This document shows positions 20,810 to 34,130 of a stretch of 64,000 bases of DNA, in pieces. Under the pieces are notes generated by a model. That model saw only the letters and a list, made by a program, of their open reading frames with translations, ran no database searches and had not been told where the DNA came from. Both the position numbers and the translations under genes were made by a program. Positions within the stretch are counted from its first letter, which is position 1; the number at the start of each line of letters is the position of its first letter. Source of the stretch: Gloeophyllum trabeum ATCC 11539 (lineage: Eukaryota > Basidiomycota > Agaricomycetes > Gloeophyllales > Gloeophyllaceae). Location of the stretch: NCBI RefSeq assembly GCF_000344685.1, contig NW_006920411.1:1328623-1392622 (forward strand), in the 5' to 3' direction.

Positions 20810-23800
20810 ATGTCTGAGCCAGAGTCCTACCTCGCCGTCCTCAGGGCCTCCTACGACTACGAGCCCCAGGCCGAAGACGAAATAGAGATCAAGGAGAACC
20901 AGCTCCTCTTTCTCCTGGACAAGACTGATAATGAGCATGTCCCGATCGTCGTGTCACCCTGCCGGCTTGCTGACCGCGTCGATGTAGATGGTGGAAGGTC
21001 AAGTGCAAGACCGACAATCCTGACGACGAAGGCCCGGCCGGTCTGGTCCCCGCTGCGTACGTCGAGGAGGTCCGTACGTCCCACGAGATACCCGGTATCA
21101 GTACTGACGTTGCACCACGCAGGCCGAACATGTCGCAACCGTCAAAGCCCTCTACGACTATGAAGCAACGTCGGCCGGTGAGCTGACCGTCAAGGAGGAC
21201 GAAGTGCTGCTTGTGTTTGCGAAGGAGGAGGACTGGTGGCTGGTGCAGAGAAAGAGCGGCGAGGGCGGCGCGGGATACGTTCCAGCTACATATGTCGAGG
21301 AGGTGCGTAGTATGTTCCAACCCTGGTTTCCCGACCGAACCCCCCTCTAGACTACAGATGACGCCGCCGCTGCTTCTCCTCCCGCCGTCCCCTCGATAGC
21401 CAACATCGTTGTACCTCCCATGGTATGTCCTATATGACCATTCCATCGCCAAGCACAATCTCCTCATCGCCTCCATAGCCTCCCCGTCCCACCAGCACCT
21501 ACGTAGACCCCGCTGATCGCGTAGCCGCGTCAAAGGCAACCGCGGATGACATCCAGACCTGGTCCGTCTCAGAGGTCGACAAGAAAGGCAAGAAGAAGAA
21601 GGGCACACTCGGCGTCGGTAACGGCGCCGTCTTCTTCGCCAGTGAGTCTGACAAGGTCAGCCTTACTTCTCATTCTCTGGCGATCTCTCCTCTCGCTGAC
21701 ATTCATGCACACGACAGACCCCTGTACAGAAATGGCAGACCGCCGCAATCTCCTCCTCCAAGATCGACAAGAGCAAGCACATCCTCATCGAGATCTCCGA
21801 CCCGCCCACGTCCCTCCACTTCCACGCGCACTCCAAAGACGTGGCCGAGGCGATCGTCGCGAAACTCGAGTCCTCCAAGGCCATATCCGCTCCTGCTGCT
21901 CCTCCGAGCCCTCCTGCCCCCGCCGAGCGCGTCAGCCCGAAGGTGCACTTTGCCGAGGAGGAGCCGGAGGTTATTCCCCCGCGCGAGCCCAGCGAGGACG
22001 GATACGAAGAACCGGCGCAGCACGAGGAGCCAGAAGAGGTGGTGGAGGTGGAGGAACCTGCGACGGCTGCGACGCCAGAAGTGGATGGAGAGGGAGAGAT
22101 TGCGGTGGCTTTGTATGACTTTACGGCTGACGGCGAGGATGAGCTGTCGGTTGCTGAGGGGGAGCAGCTGGTCGTGCTGGAGAAGGACGGGGACGAGTGG
22201 TGGAAGTGCAGAAACGCTCACGGAGGCGAGGGAGTTGTGCCTGCGCAGTACCTCGAGGTGAGTTCCTGCATCAATGCCGATTTTTGCTGTGTGGATGCTT
22301 GAGATTGACCTCCGTGCCCAGCTCAAAGGTGGAACTGCTGTGGCTGCCCCTGCTGAAGAAGACGATACCGCTGCAGAGGAAGCCGCGGCGGCCCAAGCGG
22401 AGGCTGAACGCCTCGAGCAGGAGCGTATTGAGCGCGAAAGGGCAGAGAAGGCGGCTCTGGAACGCGAAGCTAAACAGCGCGCGCAGGCTGCCGCCGCCGC
22501 TGCCGACGCTGAGCGTAAGCGGAAGGAGAAGGAGAAGGAGAAGGAGCGTGAGCGCAAGGAACGAGAGGCGGAGGAGGAGAGGAAGAAAGTTGCAGCAGAA
22601 CAGGAGCGCGCTCGGAGATCACAGGAGGTTGAGCAGCGGCGAACGTCGTATGTCCTCACTCTTCGGTTGTACAACTGTTGATTGACCCTGGTTCAGTTCC
22701 GAGTCTCCCGCGAGGACGAAATCAGCGCAAAGGGATTCCGCTGCGGGTCGGTCATCGACCGAGAAGCGTAAGTAACGATACTTCATACATATTGGGTATC
22801 TGACGACATTTTGGTCGATCTATTCAGGCGGACCACCTCCAGAGAAGTGTCGTATCTGGCACGACCGCTCAGGGCAATTCAGTGTCGAGGCTGCTCTGCT
22901 GGCCTACCAGAACGGCAAGCTCCGTCTACACAAGACGAACGGCGTCATAATCGAAGTGCCCTCAGAGAAAATGTCTGCGGAGGATATGAAGTATGTCGAA
23001 AAGTTGATGGGCAAGAAATCAGGTTCACGACAGTCGTCCACGCCTCTGTCAGAGGATGACGAGCCCCTCGCTGTACGGCGGCAATCACTGCAGCCGCCTG
23101 CCACTCCGCAGAGGAACCCGCCGCCCAAGAAGGGCCCGACCATCGACTGGTTCGAGTTCTTCCTGAATGCGGGGTGCGATGTCGACGACTGCACGCGCTA
23201 CGCGCTCTCGTTCGAGCGGGATAAGATTGATGAGGCGATTCTGCCGGATATCACTGAATCCACGCTGCGCACGCTCGGCATGCGCGAGGGCGACATCATC
23301 CGGGTGAAGAAAGCGATCGCACAGAGACAACCGAAGCCGGCACAGTCGAACGATGCGGCTATGCAAGATCAGCTGCGCAAGGATGAGGAGCTGGCACGGG
23401 CTCTTCAGGCAGAAGAGACCGGTGGGAGCCGTAAATCATCCAGCCCTGCTCCCAACTTGTTTGCCTCTGGACCTAATGGTGCGCTTAAGAACGTCCGCCG
23501 CGGGCGCCCGCAGCCCAGCAAGAGCCTGCCTCCATCGTCTGTGGATCTTAATGCCATATCTTCAGCATCTGATCAGATCCAGAGGACGGGCACCCCTGGG
23601 TCGTCGTCGTCGACTCCTTTGCAGCCTCCAGCGCGGTCCAGCTCTGCAGCCCCAGTAGTGTCAGGATTTGATGATGATGCGTGGACTAACCGCCCCAGTT
23701 CTACTAAGCCGGTCGCGACCGCTACTCCTGCTTCACCTCCTGCACCCCCGGCCCCGCCAGCGCCACCAGCAAGTGATCCAGTACCCGTTCGTGCGCCGTC

Positions 23801-24829
23801 TGCTCCAGTCACCAATAACGCCCAGTCCCAGAATACCGGAGGTAGTGGAAGCAATCTCGCGAAGACGACGGAGAGCGACATATTTGAACAACTGTCTCGA
23901 CTGGCAGAACTCCGCACCAAGAGCCCTCCATCGTCTTACGCATCCACTCCAGTTGGAAACAATTCGATGCTCGGTTCACCAGCGCCAGGCATCACTCCGT
24001 CTGCCAGTTATCAGTCTGGACTAGGTATGCGGTCCTCGCCTGCACCTATGGGCCAGCACCTTCAGAGTCAGCAGACCGGAATCCTTCCTCCACCCCAGCA
24101 GCAGAATGGTCCCCGTGGGCCTTTTGCACCTGTTCCCGCCAATCAAGCATTATTGCAGCCGCTCATTCCTACGCAGACAGGAGCTACTGGCTTCGTCCCA
24201 ACTCGGCCAGCAAGCGCCACGAGCCCCTTCCAACCTCAACCACAACAACCATCTTTCCTTAATACTCAGCCAACTGGCTTCCCCGGTCCATCTCCAGTAT
24301 TGTCGCAACCGACAGGCTTCCCTAACCAGGCACCTATGATGTCTCAGCCGACGGGCTTCCTTACTCAAGGCCCTTTGTTCTCGCAGCCTACCGGATTCTC
24401 AGGGTCCTTCGGCCAGGCCCCCACATTCCAGAACAAGAGCGGCTTTGGCATGCCGCAGTCAGGTAAATAACTACCTATAGAGTCTAACGGCAAGCGACTA
24501 ATGTGAAACAGCTCCCAATGGGTTCAGTGGGTTTGGGCAAGCTGCGTCCCCGCCACCGGCGCCGAATGGCGGGCTGGCTGTTAAAGATACGTCCCCCGCC
24601 AATATTTTCGCGCAGATGAAGTCAGGCACGTTTGCTTCTGGCAACGATGCCGGGAATCCGCAGCCAGCAGGTGCGTCGTTTTCGTTCATGCTTTAGCCGG
24701 CCTCTCACGAGGTGTGGGATATTAGATAAATATGACGCTCTGCGTCCCGCACCCCCATTGACTATGCAACCTACAGGTTGGGGCTTCCAGACAAACGGCT
24801 TCCAAGGGTATACCGGATACCAGCGTTGA
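20810..24829 (+). CDS. SLA1: Endocytic adaptor SLA1 (SH3, SHD1, SAM-like SHD2, QPTG repeats)
   Basis: SLA1 links cargo, clathrin and actin assembly at endocytic patches. Seen in order: SH3-1 (YLAVLRASYDYEPQAEDEIE .. EWWKVKCKTDN .. GLVPAAYVEE), SH3-2 (ATVKALYDYEATSAGELTV .. DWWLVQRKSGEG), the SLA1 middle homology region (DIQTWSVSEVDKKGKKKKGT .. LHFHAHSKDVAEAI), SH3-3 (EIAVALYDFTADGEDELSV .. EWWKCRN), a Glu/Lys/Arg coiled coil, SHD1 (CRIWHDRSGQFSVEAALLAY .. VPSEKMSAEDMKYVEKL), the SAM-like SHD2 (TIDWFEFFLNAGCDVDDCTR .. TLRTLGMREGDIIRVKKAI), a Pro-rich linker and C-terminal QPTGF/QTG repeats. Last exons: DTSPANIFAQMKSGTFASGN and DKYDALRPAPPLTMQPTGWG. Intron 1 (20935-20987) has a GC donor. Complete and typical. 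Confidence 0.96.
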
Positions 24830-24963
24830 CCGTGGACCATTCACGTTACGCCCTTTTAATCGCGGCTCTTTCTTGTATCTATCGAGAAGCACTATTATCC
24901 CTGGAATTACGATTATAATACATGATCACAACATAGTCCGATGCTCATACATAGAATGAGAGG

Positions 24964-27900
24964 TTATGTCCGTTCGATGATCCTCTGCGCATAACCAACG
25001 CGCATGTAGTAGTCTTTGAGACCCTCCCGAATCTCGTCCGGAAGTCCTCGACTCAGAAGTTCCGTCGCCAATGGATACACGGCGGGCATGTATCTCAAGA
25101 ACTGAACAAATTCAGATGATCAGGAGTGCCGCAAGCTGAAGGCAATATCCACTTACAGCTTTATCGTCAAACCGACAAAAGCCTTGTAGTATTTCTGCGA
25201 CCACCGGGGTCCAGGCAGCAATGTTCTTAGCCTGGGTGTCCAAGCGCAGACGGTTATAGTCTTGTAGCACCCCGAGCTCAAGTCTGAATTACAAATTAGC
25301 AGATGCCAAAAAAATTCTGAGGTCCACCTACGGTAGTAAGCGCTCTGCGATCTGAGGTCGGGCGGCCTGGTGCTCAGGTCTGGGATCATAGTACATGCGC
25401 AAGAGGACGTGCACGAGGGTTGAAGCGCTGCTTGACTCTTGCTTTAACAAGTTCGGTAGATGTTTCATGAAACCTAGTGTACAAAACTGTCGCCACGGGA
25501 CAGCATCGGCAGGCAAAGCCAATACTACGTACCAACTTTCCAAAGAGCCATGCGCAGGTCCTTATCCTCATTGAAAGACCGGGCAAACTGATAGCTGTGA
25601 TCGAGCACGCCCATCATTCGCAGGAGGTGCTCCGGAGGTATGGTGGAATAAACCAGATCATTTCGTAGAAGATCGTTTAGTGTCTCGATCAGTAGCAGTT
25701 GAAGGACACATTTGACAATGATCTGCTTGAAGATCCTGCGGCGCTCGCTTAGTGAGAGTTGTGCGTCTGGTTTGATCTGATCCATAGTGGCACTAGGCGA
25801 CAACGGCGCCGGCAGCATAGTCTGGCCCCCTGTTTAGACCAGTTCTTAGATACGGTGGCGCTCGATAGGAGATACGAAATACCATTGGTATCCGCGAAAT
25901 CGGACGGACTGCCCTCGATATCCACCCGGAGGCTCTCGTCAAAGAGCTGATGAGGAGTAGTCGTCCGGAACAGTTTTACGAACGTCGCCGTGATACGATC
26001 CCACCTCGCAGGACTCATCTTCTTCACATTGTGTTCCAGTAATTGCTGTAGACAAGAAGTCCCGATTCGGGCCAAAGTGTCGTTCTCTAGTCAAAGCATC
26101 AGTGGGCGAGTTCCGGGGAGAAGGGTATCGCGAACCTTGGCATATGCAAACGCATAGCAACTCCAGTAGTCCATCCATGAAACGCTCCAGAATATCAAAC
26201 AAGTATGTATACAAGTCAATGAGATCACGGAGGGCTTGAATCATAGTGCTCTGGAGCCAGACGCTCATGTCCTCCTGCGAGTTGAAACGAGATAGGTCTT
26301 GACTGGATTTCAGAACTGCGAAAATCGGGAAGAGCAGTTCTTGGCAAACGGTATCCCAAAAGTCGATAGGGTAGTCGGGACCATAGGTCTTCAAAGTGGT
26401 GAACAAAGAGTCGAGCGCACTGCCGATGCATGTGCATGAGTCAGGGGACCTGCGACATGCGAAGGAGAGAATACGTACAGTCGGCGTACTTCAAGATCCT
26501 CAGCATTCATGATAATATCATAGAAGCCGAAAAGGACTGGGAACCAGAACCTGATCATAGGATCGTCCGCGGGGTTTTGAGGGTCCGAGGAACACTCTGG
26601 GCACTCCAACATAACCGGAATAACTCCCCGAAGCATCCCGATAGCCAGGAGACTTATTTTCTGGTATTTGCTCACTTTGCAGAAATCGGTGATGCAAACG
26701 GTCAGGTCAGCGAATGCTCCGTGACGGGCAATGGCAGAGAAATGGTCTCGATTGACGCGCGTTACGATTTCGAAAGCAGAGCTGACGATCCTCTCTAGAT
26801 CTTTGATAAGCATGTAATAAGGGATGGTCAGATTTCTGGCACGGACCTGTTAGGACTTTCGATGCAGCGGACAATACGCCGAAAAGGGTCCTCCAACCGG
26901 AACGCAAATTATGGACTCGTGCTTGTATCATTTGTGAGAGGCATTGCAGGACCTACTCACGCTGACTTAGGGAAAGCTGTACAAGGAGGCGATAGATCGG
27001 CTTACCATATCTCGGACATCAGGATTTGCGTTGTGAACCATCGTGTATTCGAAGGGCTTTAGGAAGTCCTTCTGGAAAGTGAAGTGAGGGAGTTCTTCTT
27101 TCTCCAGGAAGCGCATGGCGAGTTGACGGAGCGAATCCAATGCGAAGAAACCGACGTTTGGGTTGCTGTGACAACATACCTGTACTGACTGTAAACACTT
27201 TTCAAATGCAGACTTCACCGTGCTCACCTGGTTGAAATGCTGGCCAAGGATATCCCACAAACTCAGCCATTCCAACCTCATCCGGTTCATGTTGTAATAC
27301 GAGATCTCGACCAGTTTCTGAAGGCTAAAGAGACGTGGCCGCGGCGACAAACCAGACGACTGTATCTCATCCCACGATACATCACAAAGGGCCTGCACGA
27401 AGTCGACAATAGCAGTCTGAGAATACGATCAGTGAGTGACTAACACTCTCGCGAGGTAGTACGCACTCCGTTGAGATAATGACTGAGGGAAAAAATCATG
27501 TCTGCTGCCACCGTTATATGGGTAGACCGACTTTCATTCGCCAATTCTTCGGTTGGCAGCATTCGTGGTCGCCTATTACATAGCATCAGTACCGCCGGTT
27601 TGATAGAGTATCGCTCAGAGCAACGTACCCTTTGCGTCCGCTGTCTGGCATATCGACCCCACTACTGATCAGCTGCATACGTTCCAGCTGGCTGACACAC
27701 GTTAGGACCTCGTGCCACGAGGACTTGAGGTAATTGCCCTCGCTGACAGCCACATCAAGCAGAGTTTTGATAGCCTCCATATTTTTCGACTTCATCTCAC
27801 CGAGATTGTTCAAAAATGTAAACTTGGCCAGCGTGGTCACAAATGCATTACGCTCCAGCTCCAGATCGAAGAAGCAGGCTATGTGTATGGCACTCTTGAA

Positions 27901-30900
27901 GCCATCCAAGCACAGCTCGATCACCTCCGGGTCGTCTGTATCCTGCAGAGGACCCGAGAGACCGGCAAGGAAAGGCATCCATGCAGCTTCAAACATGGGG
28001 CGAACATGTACAGCATGAGACGCGCTGAAGAACTGGTCACCCGCCTTCGATCCCTTACGCTGGGACTTAATCATGGTGCGGAACAGGGCCTAAGGCAGAC
28101 TGTCATCTCTACTGGCTCGGCATGCACTCTAAAGCTACGCACCTCAGTCTTATTTGCCATGCCGCTGGATTGCATTAGGTACGCTTCCCTTTGCAGATCT
28201 CTGCCGACGTTGGCCAGCACATTGGCTAAGCCTGTTCCAGGCGTTGAGACAACAGCCTCAATCTCGTCTTTCATGCGGATCTCATTCGCTACGATGTCGT
28301 CGTATAGTGCAGACAGATACTCTTCCGGTAAATCTGCCCCGTCGTTGATACCCCTGTTATTCTTGAGGAAGTCGGCCTTGGACATTCGCGATTTCACTTG
28401 CGGGCTGTGTGCATCTGTGTTCAGCATGATAGTTGAGAACGCCAGCACGAACGCTGCGCCAGCGCTGGCAAAGGGAGTCTGGCTGTTGGTGGTAAAGTAC
28501 CGCTCCGCGAATTTCTCCATGAAGCGTTCAACCTTCTGTGCCTCTCCGGGGAGCCTGAACGTTTGCAAGAAGGTGCGTAAAGCATCAACAAACCCCAGAT
28601 TTCTAAATTCAAGCATATCGACAAATGCGTGCATTATGGCGATGTTCTCCTCGTTGCTAGACATATGTCAATCGTGAAACCTAAACTGGAATGCGAACGA
28701 CGCACCCTTCGCCGAGATACTCCCCGATCATCGTTTTGTTAAGGCCGTCAGTATGCAGAAGGAAGCGCGCGATGTCTTGGGGGCTCCTGCTTGGGATGAA
28801 ACCATTCTCAATGAAGAATTCGATGCCCTGTATGTCGCAGGCGCGTCAACAAGTGCTGGTTTTTGTTATCAGAGCCACCTACGCTCTTGGGCTTCGAGTT
28901 GAACTTTTTGATGCCTTCTAGTAGGGTCGTCTTCTTTTGCCTCGCACTTTCAAACTTACTGGGATCATCGCCAATATCTGGTGTGGATTGCCTCGGTCCC
29001 TCGGCACCAATCGATAGCCTGTCGACGGATGGATTTGATATGCCGGTGTCATTCACAGTTTCCTGATTTGCACGAGTCTGGGCACGTGCATCAGCAGCAG
29101 CGTCGACTACAGTCTCCCGTGCGGTAGTCCCCCAAGCGACGAGCGACCTCAGTACGGTAACTAGACATTCAAGTCCTTGCTTCCTGAGTTGGAAATCCGA
29201 TAAACCCAAGGTCGAAATATCCATGGATCCCGGAACAGAGAGAGCCGTAGTGCTCAGAGACGGCGGTAATGCTGTACTGTGGCTGTGGCCTTTGTTCGTC
29301 GGCGTCAATGCAGGACTGCTAGGATCGGAAGCCTTAGGCTGAACTGCAGACGGAATGGTCCCGATCTTGGATATGATATTCATGAGGCTGAAAGGTAACA
29401 ACGACGTTGGAGTCAGGGACTCGTGAAGCGTAAGAAAACATACTGCTCGTAAATATTGTCCGCTGCCTGACTGTCACAGTCGTAGTTCAGGTAAATTTCC
29501 ACCAGAGCCTGAGGATCCTGTGCAAGGCGCTGCAACATTCCGAGAATTGCCGCCTTTTGCTTCAAGGTGGACGTCTTCATCTCCAGGATTGGGATGAAAA
29601 TCTCATGCAAGAGCACCTCGATCTCTTTCTAAACATTATGAATATTGACCCTAGCGCGAGCAAGTATGGAACGCGATTCACCTTGAGTTTCGTGCGCATG
29701 CCAGAGATCACTCTCCAGAATATCTCGACGCTCAATTCGAACACCTGTGGGACCGAGCTGACAGCATTCCTACTAAGACTCAAACACAGGTACTGATTGA
29801 CCGCTTGCACGAACGGCGTTGCTTCATGAGAGGAGCTAGAGTAGATGATAGACGTGGGAGCAACAAACAGAGCCATGTGTGAGTTCAATACGGTCAGTAC
29901 CAAATGCAACGAGAGCAGCTTCGAGCGCATTGCATGTGATTTGAGATCCCGTTCACTATTTGACAATAAGCTAGCTTCGTAGTAGGGGATTGGATGCCTC
30001 ACCTCTCAGTATTGAGCGGCTTCATGGTCAATTTACAAAGCGCCCTGAAAACCAAAAAGGCGTCTTTGATGAACAGGTCATTGAGAGTTAACTCCCTGCC
30101 GTGATTATCCCGATTCGCTTCCTGAGATGCTATTTCAGCGTGGAGAGCGTCCCTGCATCGAACATGAATGAGCTCGGACTATAGCTAATAGTATGCGGAA
30201 CTGACAAGCTTGGATTAGCATCGGGTCGCAGCGGCGCACTACCATTCGCCAACCCCGCACTTGATGACCCCTCCGTGCCGTTGGCATGGTCCCCTACCGA
30301 AGCAGGGGGCGATATAGGACTGCCTGTGTCAGGGTGCTTCTCTCGCTCGGAGGTTGTTGCTTGACGGTCATCATTGACATCTCGCGCGAAGCCGAATTCT
30401 GGTGCCAATGTCGAAGTCGGAACAGGTGGTGTCTGCGGAGTGGACGCAGCAGATAAGGGTCTGCTTGGATACATCTCGCTATCATTATCTCTTGACGCCC
30501 GGCGGGAAGCACTTGCACCATACACGGGACGCGGTCCGTTGATTTTACAGCGAGAGAATACATGATGAACCATCTGTGTCAGTCCACCTTGAGCAACCAT
30601 TTGATTCACGGGATCCGTGCTCAATAAGAAGACGTTGTATACTGTGCGCACTGTCTTCAGAAGTGAAGACTGGTGGACAAGGACAGTGGGAGAAAGGACT
30701 AAAGCCAGCAAAGCCTTGACTATTTGCAAAGAGACCGTTTCGGGAGTCGTTTCGGTATGACACGATGTTATCGTATGGACCACAAGGTCAACCAGAGACA
30801 TTGGAGGTAGATTTGATTGAGATGCACCCGACATAGAGTTACGAGGCCCTAAACCTGGAGATGGGGGAGGGGATGGTAAGCCTTGAGCTGAGGGAGTTTC

Positions 30901-31746
30901 CTCCACGAAGAAGGAATACGAGATGAGTTTCGAGATACAGTCCAGACTAGTAACCATGAGCTTTTCATTCCGCGTCTCGCAAGCTAGGCGTAGAGGTTCG
31001 AATATTTCGCGAGGCCGGTCGCCTCCTTCTCCTGCACGGACCATTTCTAAAGCCCGTTTGACGCTATCTCTAAGCGGTGCAGACCGCTTCGCCTCCTTTG
31101 AAGCAGCAATAGTCTCCAAAGCCGAAGTTATCAGCACCACGGAGACCGTGTGACCTTTGGAAATCGTCAGGGACCGTTGATGTGCTTTTGAGTTGGAGGA
31201 TGTCTCGCCAGATGCAGCGGTGGCGACAGATTCGGTCTTGCTATGGCCATCAGGGTGGACAGAAACCGGTGGAGATGTAGGGGGTAATGACTCTGGTGGG
31301 GCGAGGGGCACGACACGCTCTTCATGCACATGGGGATCAGACGAAACGAGTGTACTCGCGTTGTCCGTCACAGGTTCCTCGAAATGGGACACTGAGGTAT
31401 TCTCCTTCGAGTCTGCTATTGTTGTGTCGTCACGGGAGTCCAAGTTCTGAAGCCATCTCCTACGCTCGACTGTAGAACCCTCATCGCCTACGGTAGACCG
31501 CTGCTCGCGGTCAGTAATATGCCCACTTCCAACCGCATCCCCACTTTCCTCTAATGGCTCTTCAACTGGAACATGAGCCTTTGCTGTTAAGGCATGCGTT
31601 GAGTCTTCCAGGGACACAGGTTCCGAGTCCCGCGTGTCCTTCGGTGAGTCGAGCGCCTCGACCGGATTATGTGGTGGCGGGCTTTCTTGGGATGGCGATG
31701 AAGGCAGGGCCACGGAAGCTGCTCGATCGACCTCGACATTGGCCAT
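24964..31746 (-). CDS. SEC7: Sec7-family ARF guanine-nucleotide exchange factor (BIG/SEC7 type)
   Basis: A large Golgi ARF-GEF that turns on Arf1 for vesicle budding. The start at 31746 ([20 protein letters not shown]) precedes a Ser/Thr/Pro/acid-rich tail of about 200 residues. Next come the DCB helices ([20 protein letters not shown] .. [13 protein letters not shown]) and the HUS region. The Sec7 domain contains [20 protein letters not shown] and YLGEG (catalytic Glu finger), [38 protein letters not shown], and [20 protein letters not shown]. Downstream HDS regions include [20 protein letters not shown]. The final exon ends [18 protein letters not shown] (TAA at 24964-24966). Many short introns. 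Full-length and unbroken by eye. Divergent from the deoxyhypusine synthase gene. Confidence 0.95.
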
Positions 31747-32003
31747 CAGAGAGACCTTTTGCCGCGTACTGGCCTGCTATAGTCGCCAGCAGGGATGACG
31801 GTGAGCGACCAGTTGGTGTGGACAGTAAAGCAGGTATTTCGCCGGAGACAGAACCGAACGCAGCAACGGCAGACCTTCGGTAAAGCCCGAGCTAAGGAAC
31901 GAAACGAGTTTAAGCGAGCATTCTGAAATTTGCCGTCGCATCCTGACTCTTTATGCTCTGACTGAGTCTGCTAAGACCTTTAACTTGCTCGACCTCTCAA
32001 GCA
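31747..32003. promoter_or_regulatory. Shared divergent promoter of SEC7 and deoxyhypusine synthase
   Basis: 257 bases between two outward start codons. Contains a CT-rich stretch near 31945-31995 just before the + strand ATG, common at fungal transcription starts. Confidence 0.65.
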
Positions 32004-33350
32004 ATGACTGCCTCCACAGGCATTCCCTCGGATGCGTCTGCAGCAGTATTCAAGCCTTCGGAGCCGGTACCCGAAGGTGTACTCTCGGTACAAGGTCCCG
32101 ATTTCGATAGGCAGCTGTCTCTGGAACAGCTTCTAGCGTCATATGAACGGATAGGGTTTCAGGCCAACAGTCTTGCCAAAGCGATTAACATTGTAAATGA
32201 GATGGTCGGTTCGGTCAAATTACGCTCCGCAGATGAAGCTGAGGTTGGTCTGCTCTTCAGCGTAATTGGCGCCTTTCAGACGAAGCACCTGCAGAGAACG
32301 AGTCCGACGAGTACCTTGATCCCGAGGTCCGGGCAAACACGCGCTGTGACATCTTCCTAGGATATACGTCCAACCTCATTTCTTCTGGGCTGCGCGAAGT
32401 TATTTTACACCTCGTAAAGCATAACCACGTCTCGGCGATAGTAACAACAGCGGGTGGCATAGAAGAAGACTTTATCAAATGCCTAGGCAAGACCTATGTG
32501 GCCGATTTCAACCTGGACGGCGCCGATTTACGCAGTCGAGGCATGAATCGCATAGGAAATTTGATCGTCCCCAACGACAACTATTGCAAGTTTGAAGATT
32601 GGCTCTTACCTATCCTTGACACTATGCTAGAGGAACAGAGGACTACCGGCCAAATCTGGACTCCAAGTACGTTCATCCGTCGATTAGGCAAAGAGATCGC
32701 CAACGAGGAGTCTGTATACTACTGGGCATACAAAGTGAATAGAATATCTTTACCTCTGATGCACGAAGCTGAGCAGACCCTCAGAATAATATTCCAGTCT
32801 TTTGTCCGGCATTAACTGACGGGTCGTTGGGCGACATGATATACTTCCATTCGTTCCGCAACCCGGGTCTCGTTGTGGATATCGTCGGTGATATTCGTGC
32901 CCTAAACGAACTATCCCGAAAATCTAAGAAGGCTGGGATGATAATCCTAGGAGGGGGTATCTGCAAACATCAGATAGCGAATGCCATGTTAATTGTGGGT
33001 TTCGCCAATCAGTTCCGCTGTCGCATGTCTCCCTACTCATACTGGATATGGTAGCGTAATGGAGCAGATTATTCAGTTTATATTGTAATGTGTTCAACGC
33101 CTGACAAGGCGTGTAGTACTGACGGATCACATCAGAATACGGGTCAGGAGTTCGATGGTTCCGACTCCGGTGCTCGACCCGACGAGGCTGTCTCCTGGGG
33201 AAAGATCAGAGCTGGCGCTCAGTCTGTCAAGGTCAGGTTATAGCAAATCATTTCGACAAATTCTTACTTGTGCCCTAGGTCTTCGCAGACGCTACGCTAG
33301 TGTTCCCATTACTTGTGGCGGCTACTTTCGCACAAGATGGAAAACGATAA
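32004..33350 (+). CDS. DYS1: Deoxyhypusine synthase
   Basis: An NAD-dependent enzyme that moves the aminobutyl group of spermidine to a lysine of eIF5A, the first step of hypusine formation; cytosolic homotetramer. The start [20 protein letters not shown] is followed by [20 protein letters not shown], then [148 protein letters not shown] and [12 protein letters not shown] (active-site Lys region), ending [12 protein letters not shown]. Introns near 32767-32788, 33000-33053, 33090-33120 and 33231-33277 join in frame. The border after NEM (about 32205-32280) is uncertain, with two or three possible donors. Confidence 0.95.
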
Positions 33351-33422
33351 AACAACAGCAAATTGTTCTATAATATTATCGAAGTATACATTGTTGTGCG
33401 ATATACGAAGTTCTAGTCATCT

Positions 33423-34130
33423 TGCCAAAAGGGATAATTCTAATTAACAACCCCCTTGGAAGCAACAACCCCGGGTTGTTTGCTTACAAATCATCAACCC
33501 CCCCAGAACTGATTTACTGTAGATAATATGTTTTTGTCACTTCTGTCACTGCCCTATCAGTAGACGAGTTCCTAGTGCTGGTACCTCACATGTATTCGGC
33601 TGGTAATGTGATTGTAGATGTGCTAAAATAACTAGAATCAGTGCCAGCCACTACCAGCTGCAGCACAATTTGCTGATGCCCACAAAGGTACCGGTACAGA
33701 GGCATCGAGAAACGCTTACTGACTGGGCTGGGGCACTTTTTAAGTCCAAATATCACCAGTCTAGGTGAAAACTGCGACCCATCTGTGAGAACCACAAACC
33801 TGTATACCCGGCACCGCGGGTTGCGGTATGGCACGGTGTGGACGGTCCAAGCACCGTACCCGCACCTGAGCGACACCTGGGTTGAATACCGTGGTGGCAC
33901 CCGCACCCAACCTTAGTAGCCTTGACTGGGAGAGCCTCGGCCTAATATTTTTATATGTAGCTATGTACATAGAGTGAAGTCCAAGTAAAGCAATGTAATG
34001 CAGACTGATAGAGTATGATGTTGGCACATGTGACAGCTGATGGACAACCGGGGTTGCTGGATAATGGCATGGGATACTGAGGGGTTGTTGCTCCCAGGGG
34101 GGTTGTTGATTAGAATTATCCTGCCAAAAG
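33423..34130. mobile_element. Non-autonomous Mutator-like element (690 bp, TIRs, 9 bp TSD)
   Basis: Terminal inverted repeats of 41 bp at 33432-33472 and 34081-34121 begin GGATAATTCTAAT and differ at three positions, all transitions. They are flanked by a perfect 9 bp direct repeat TGCCAAAAG at 33423-33431 and 34122-34130, a target-site duplication. A 9 bp duplication with long TIRs is typical of the Mutator (MULE) superfamily. The 690 bp body has no ORF of note, so it would depend on a transposase elsewhere. It also contains further CAACAACCCC-like and CAACCCCCC stretches inside the left TIR. The boundaries are seen directly; the superfamily is inferred from TSD length. Confidence 0.85.

Noticed and set aside
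21703..22674. 323-codon minus-strand Ser/Arg-rich frame opposite SLA1
   Set aside because: Mirror of the Glu/Lys/Arg coiled coil and acidic linker of SLA1; the low-complexity composition is a by-product.
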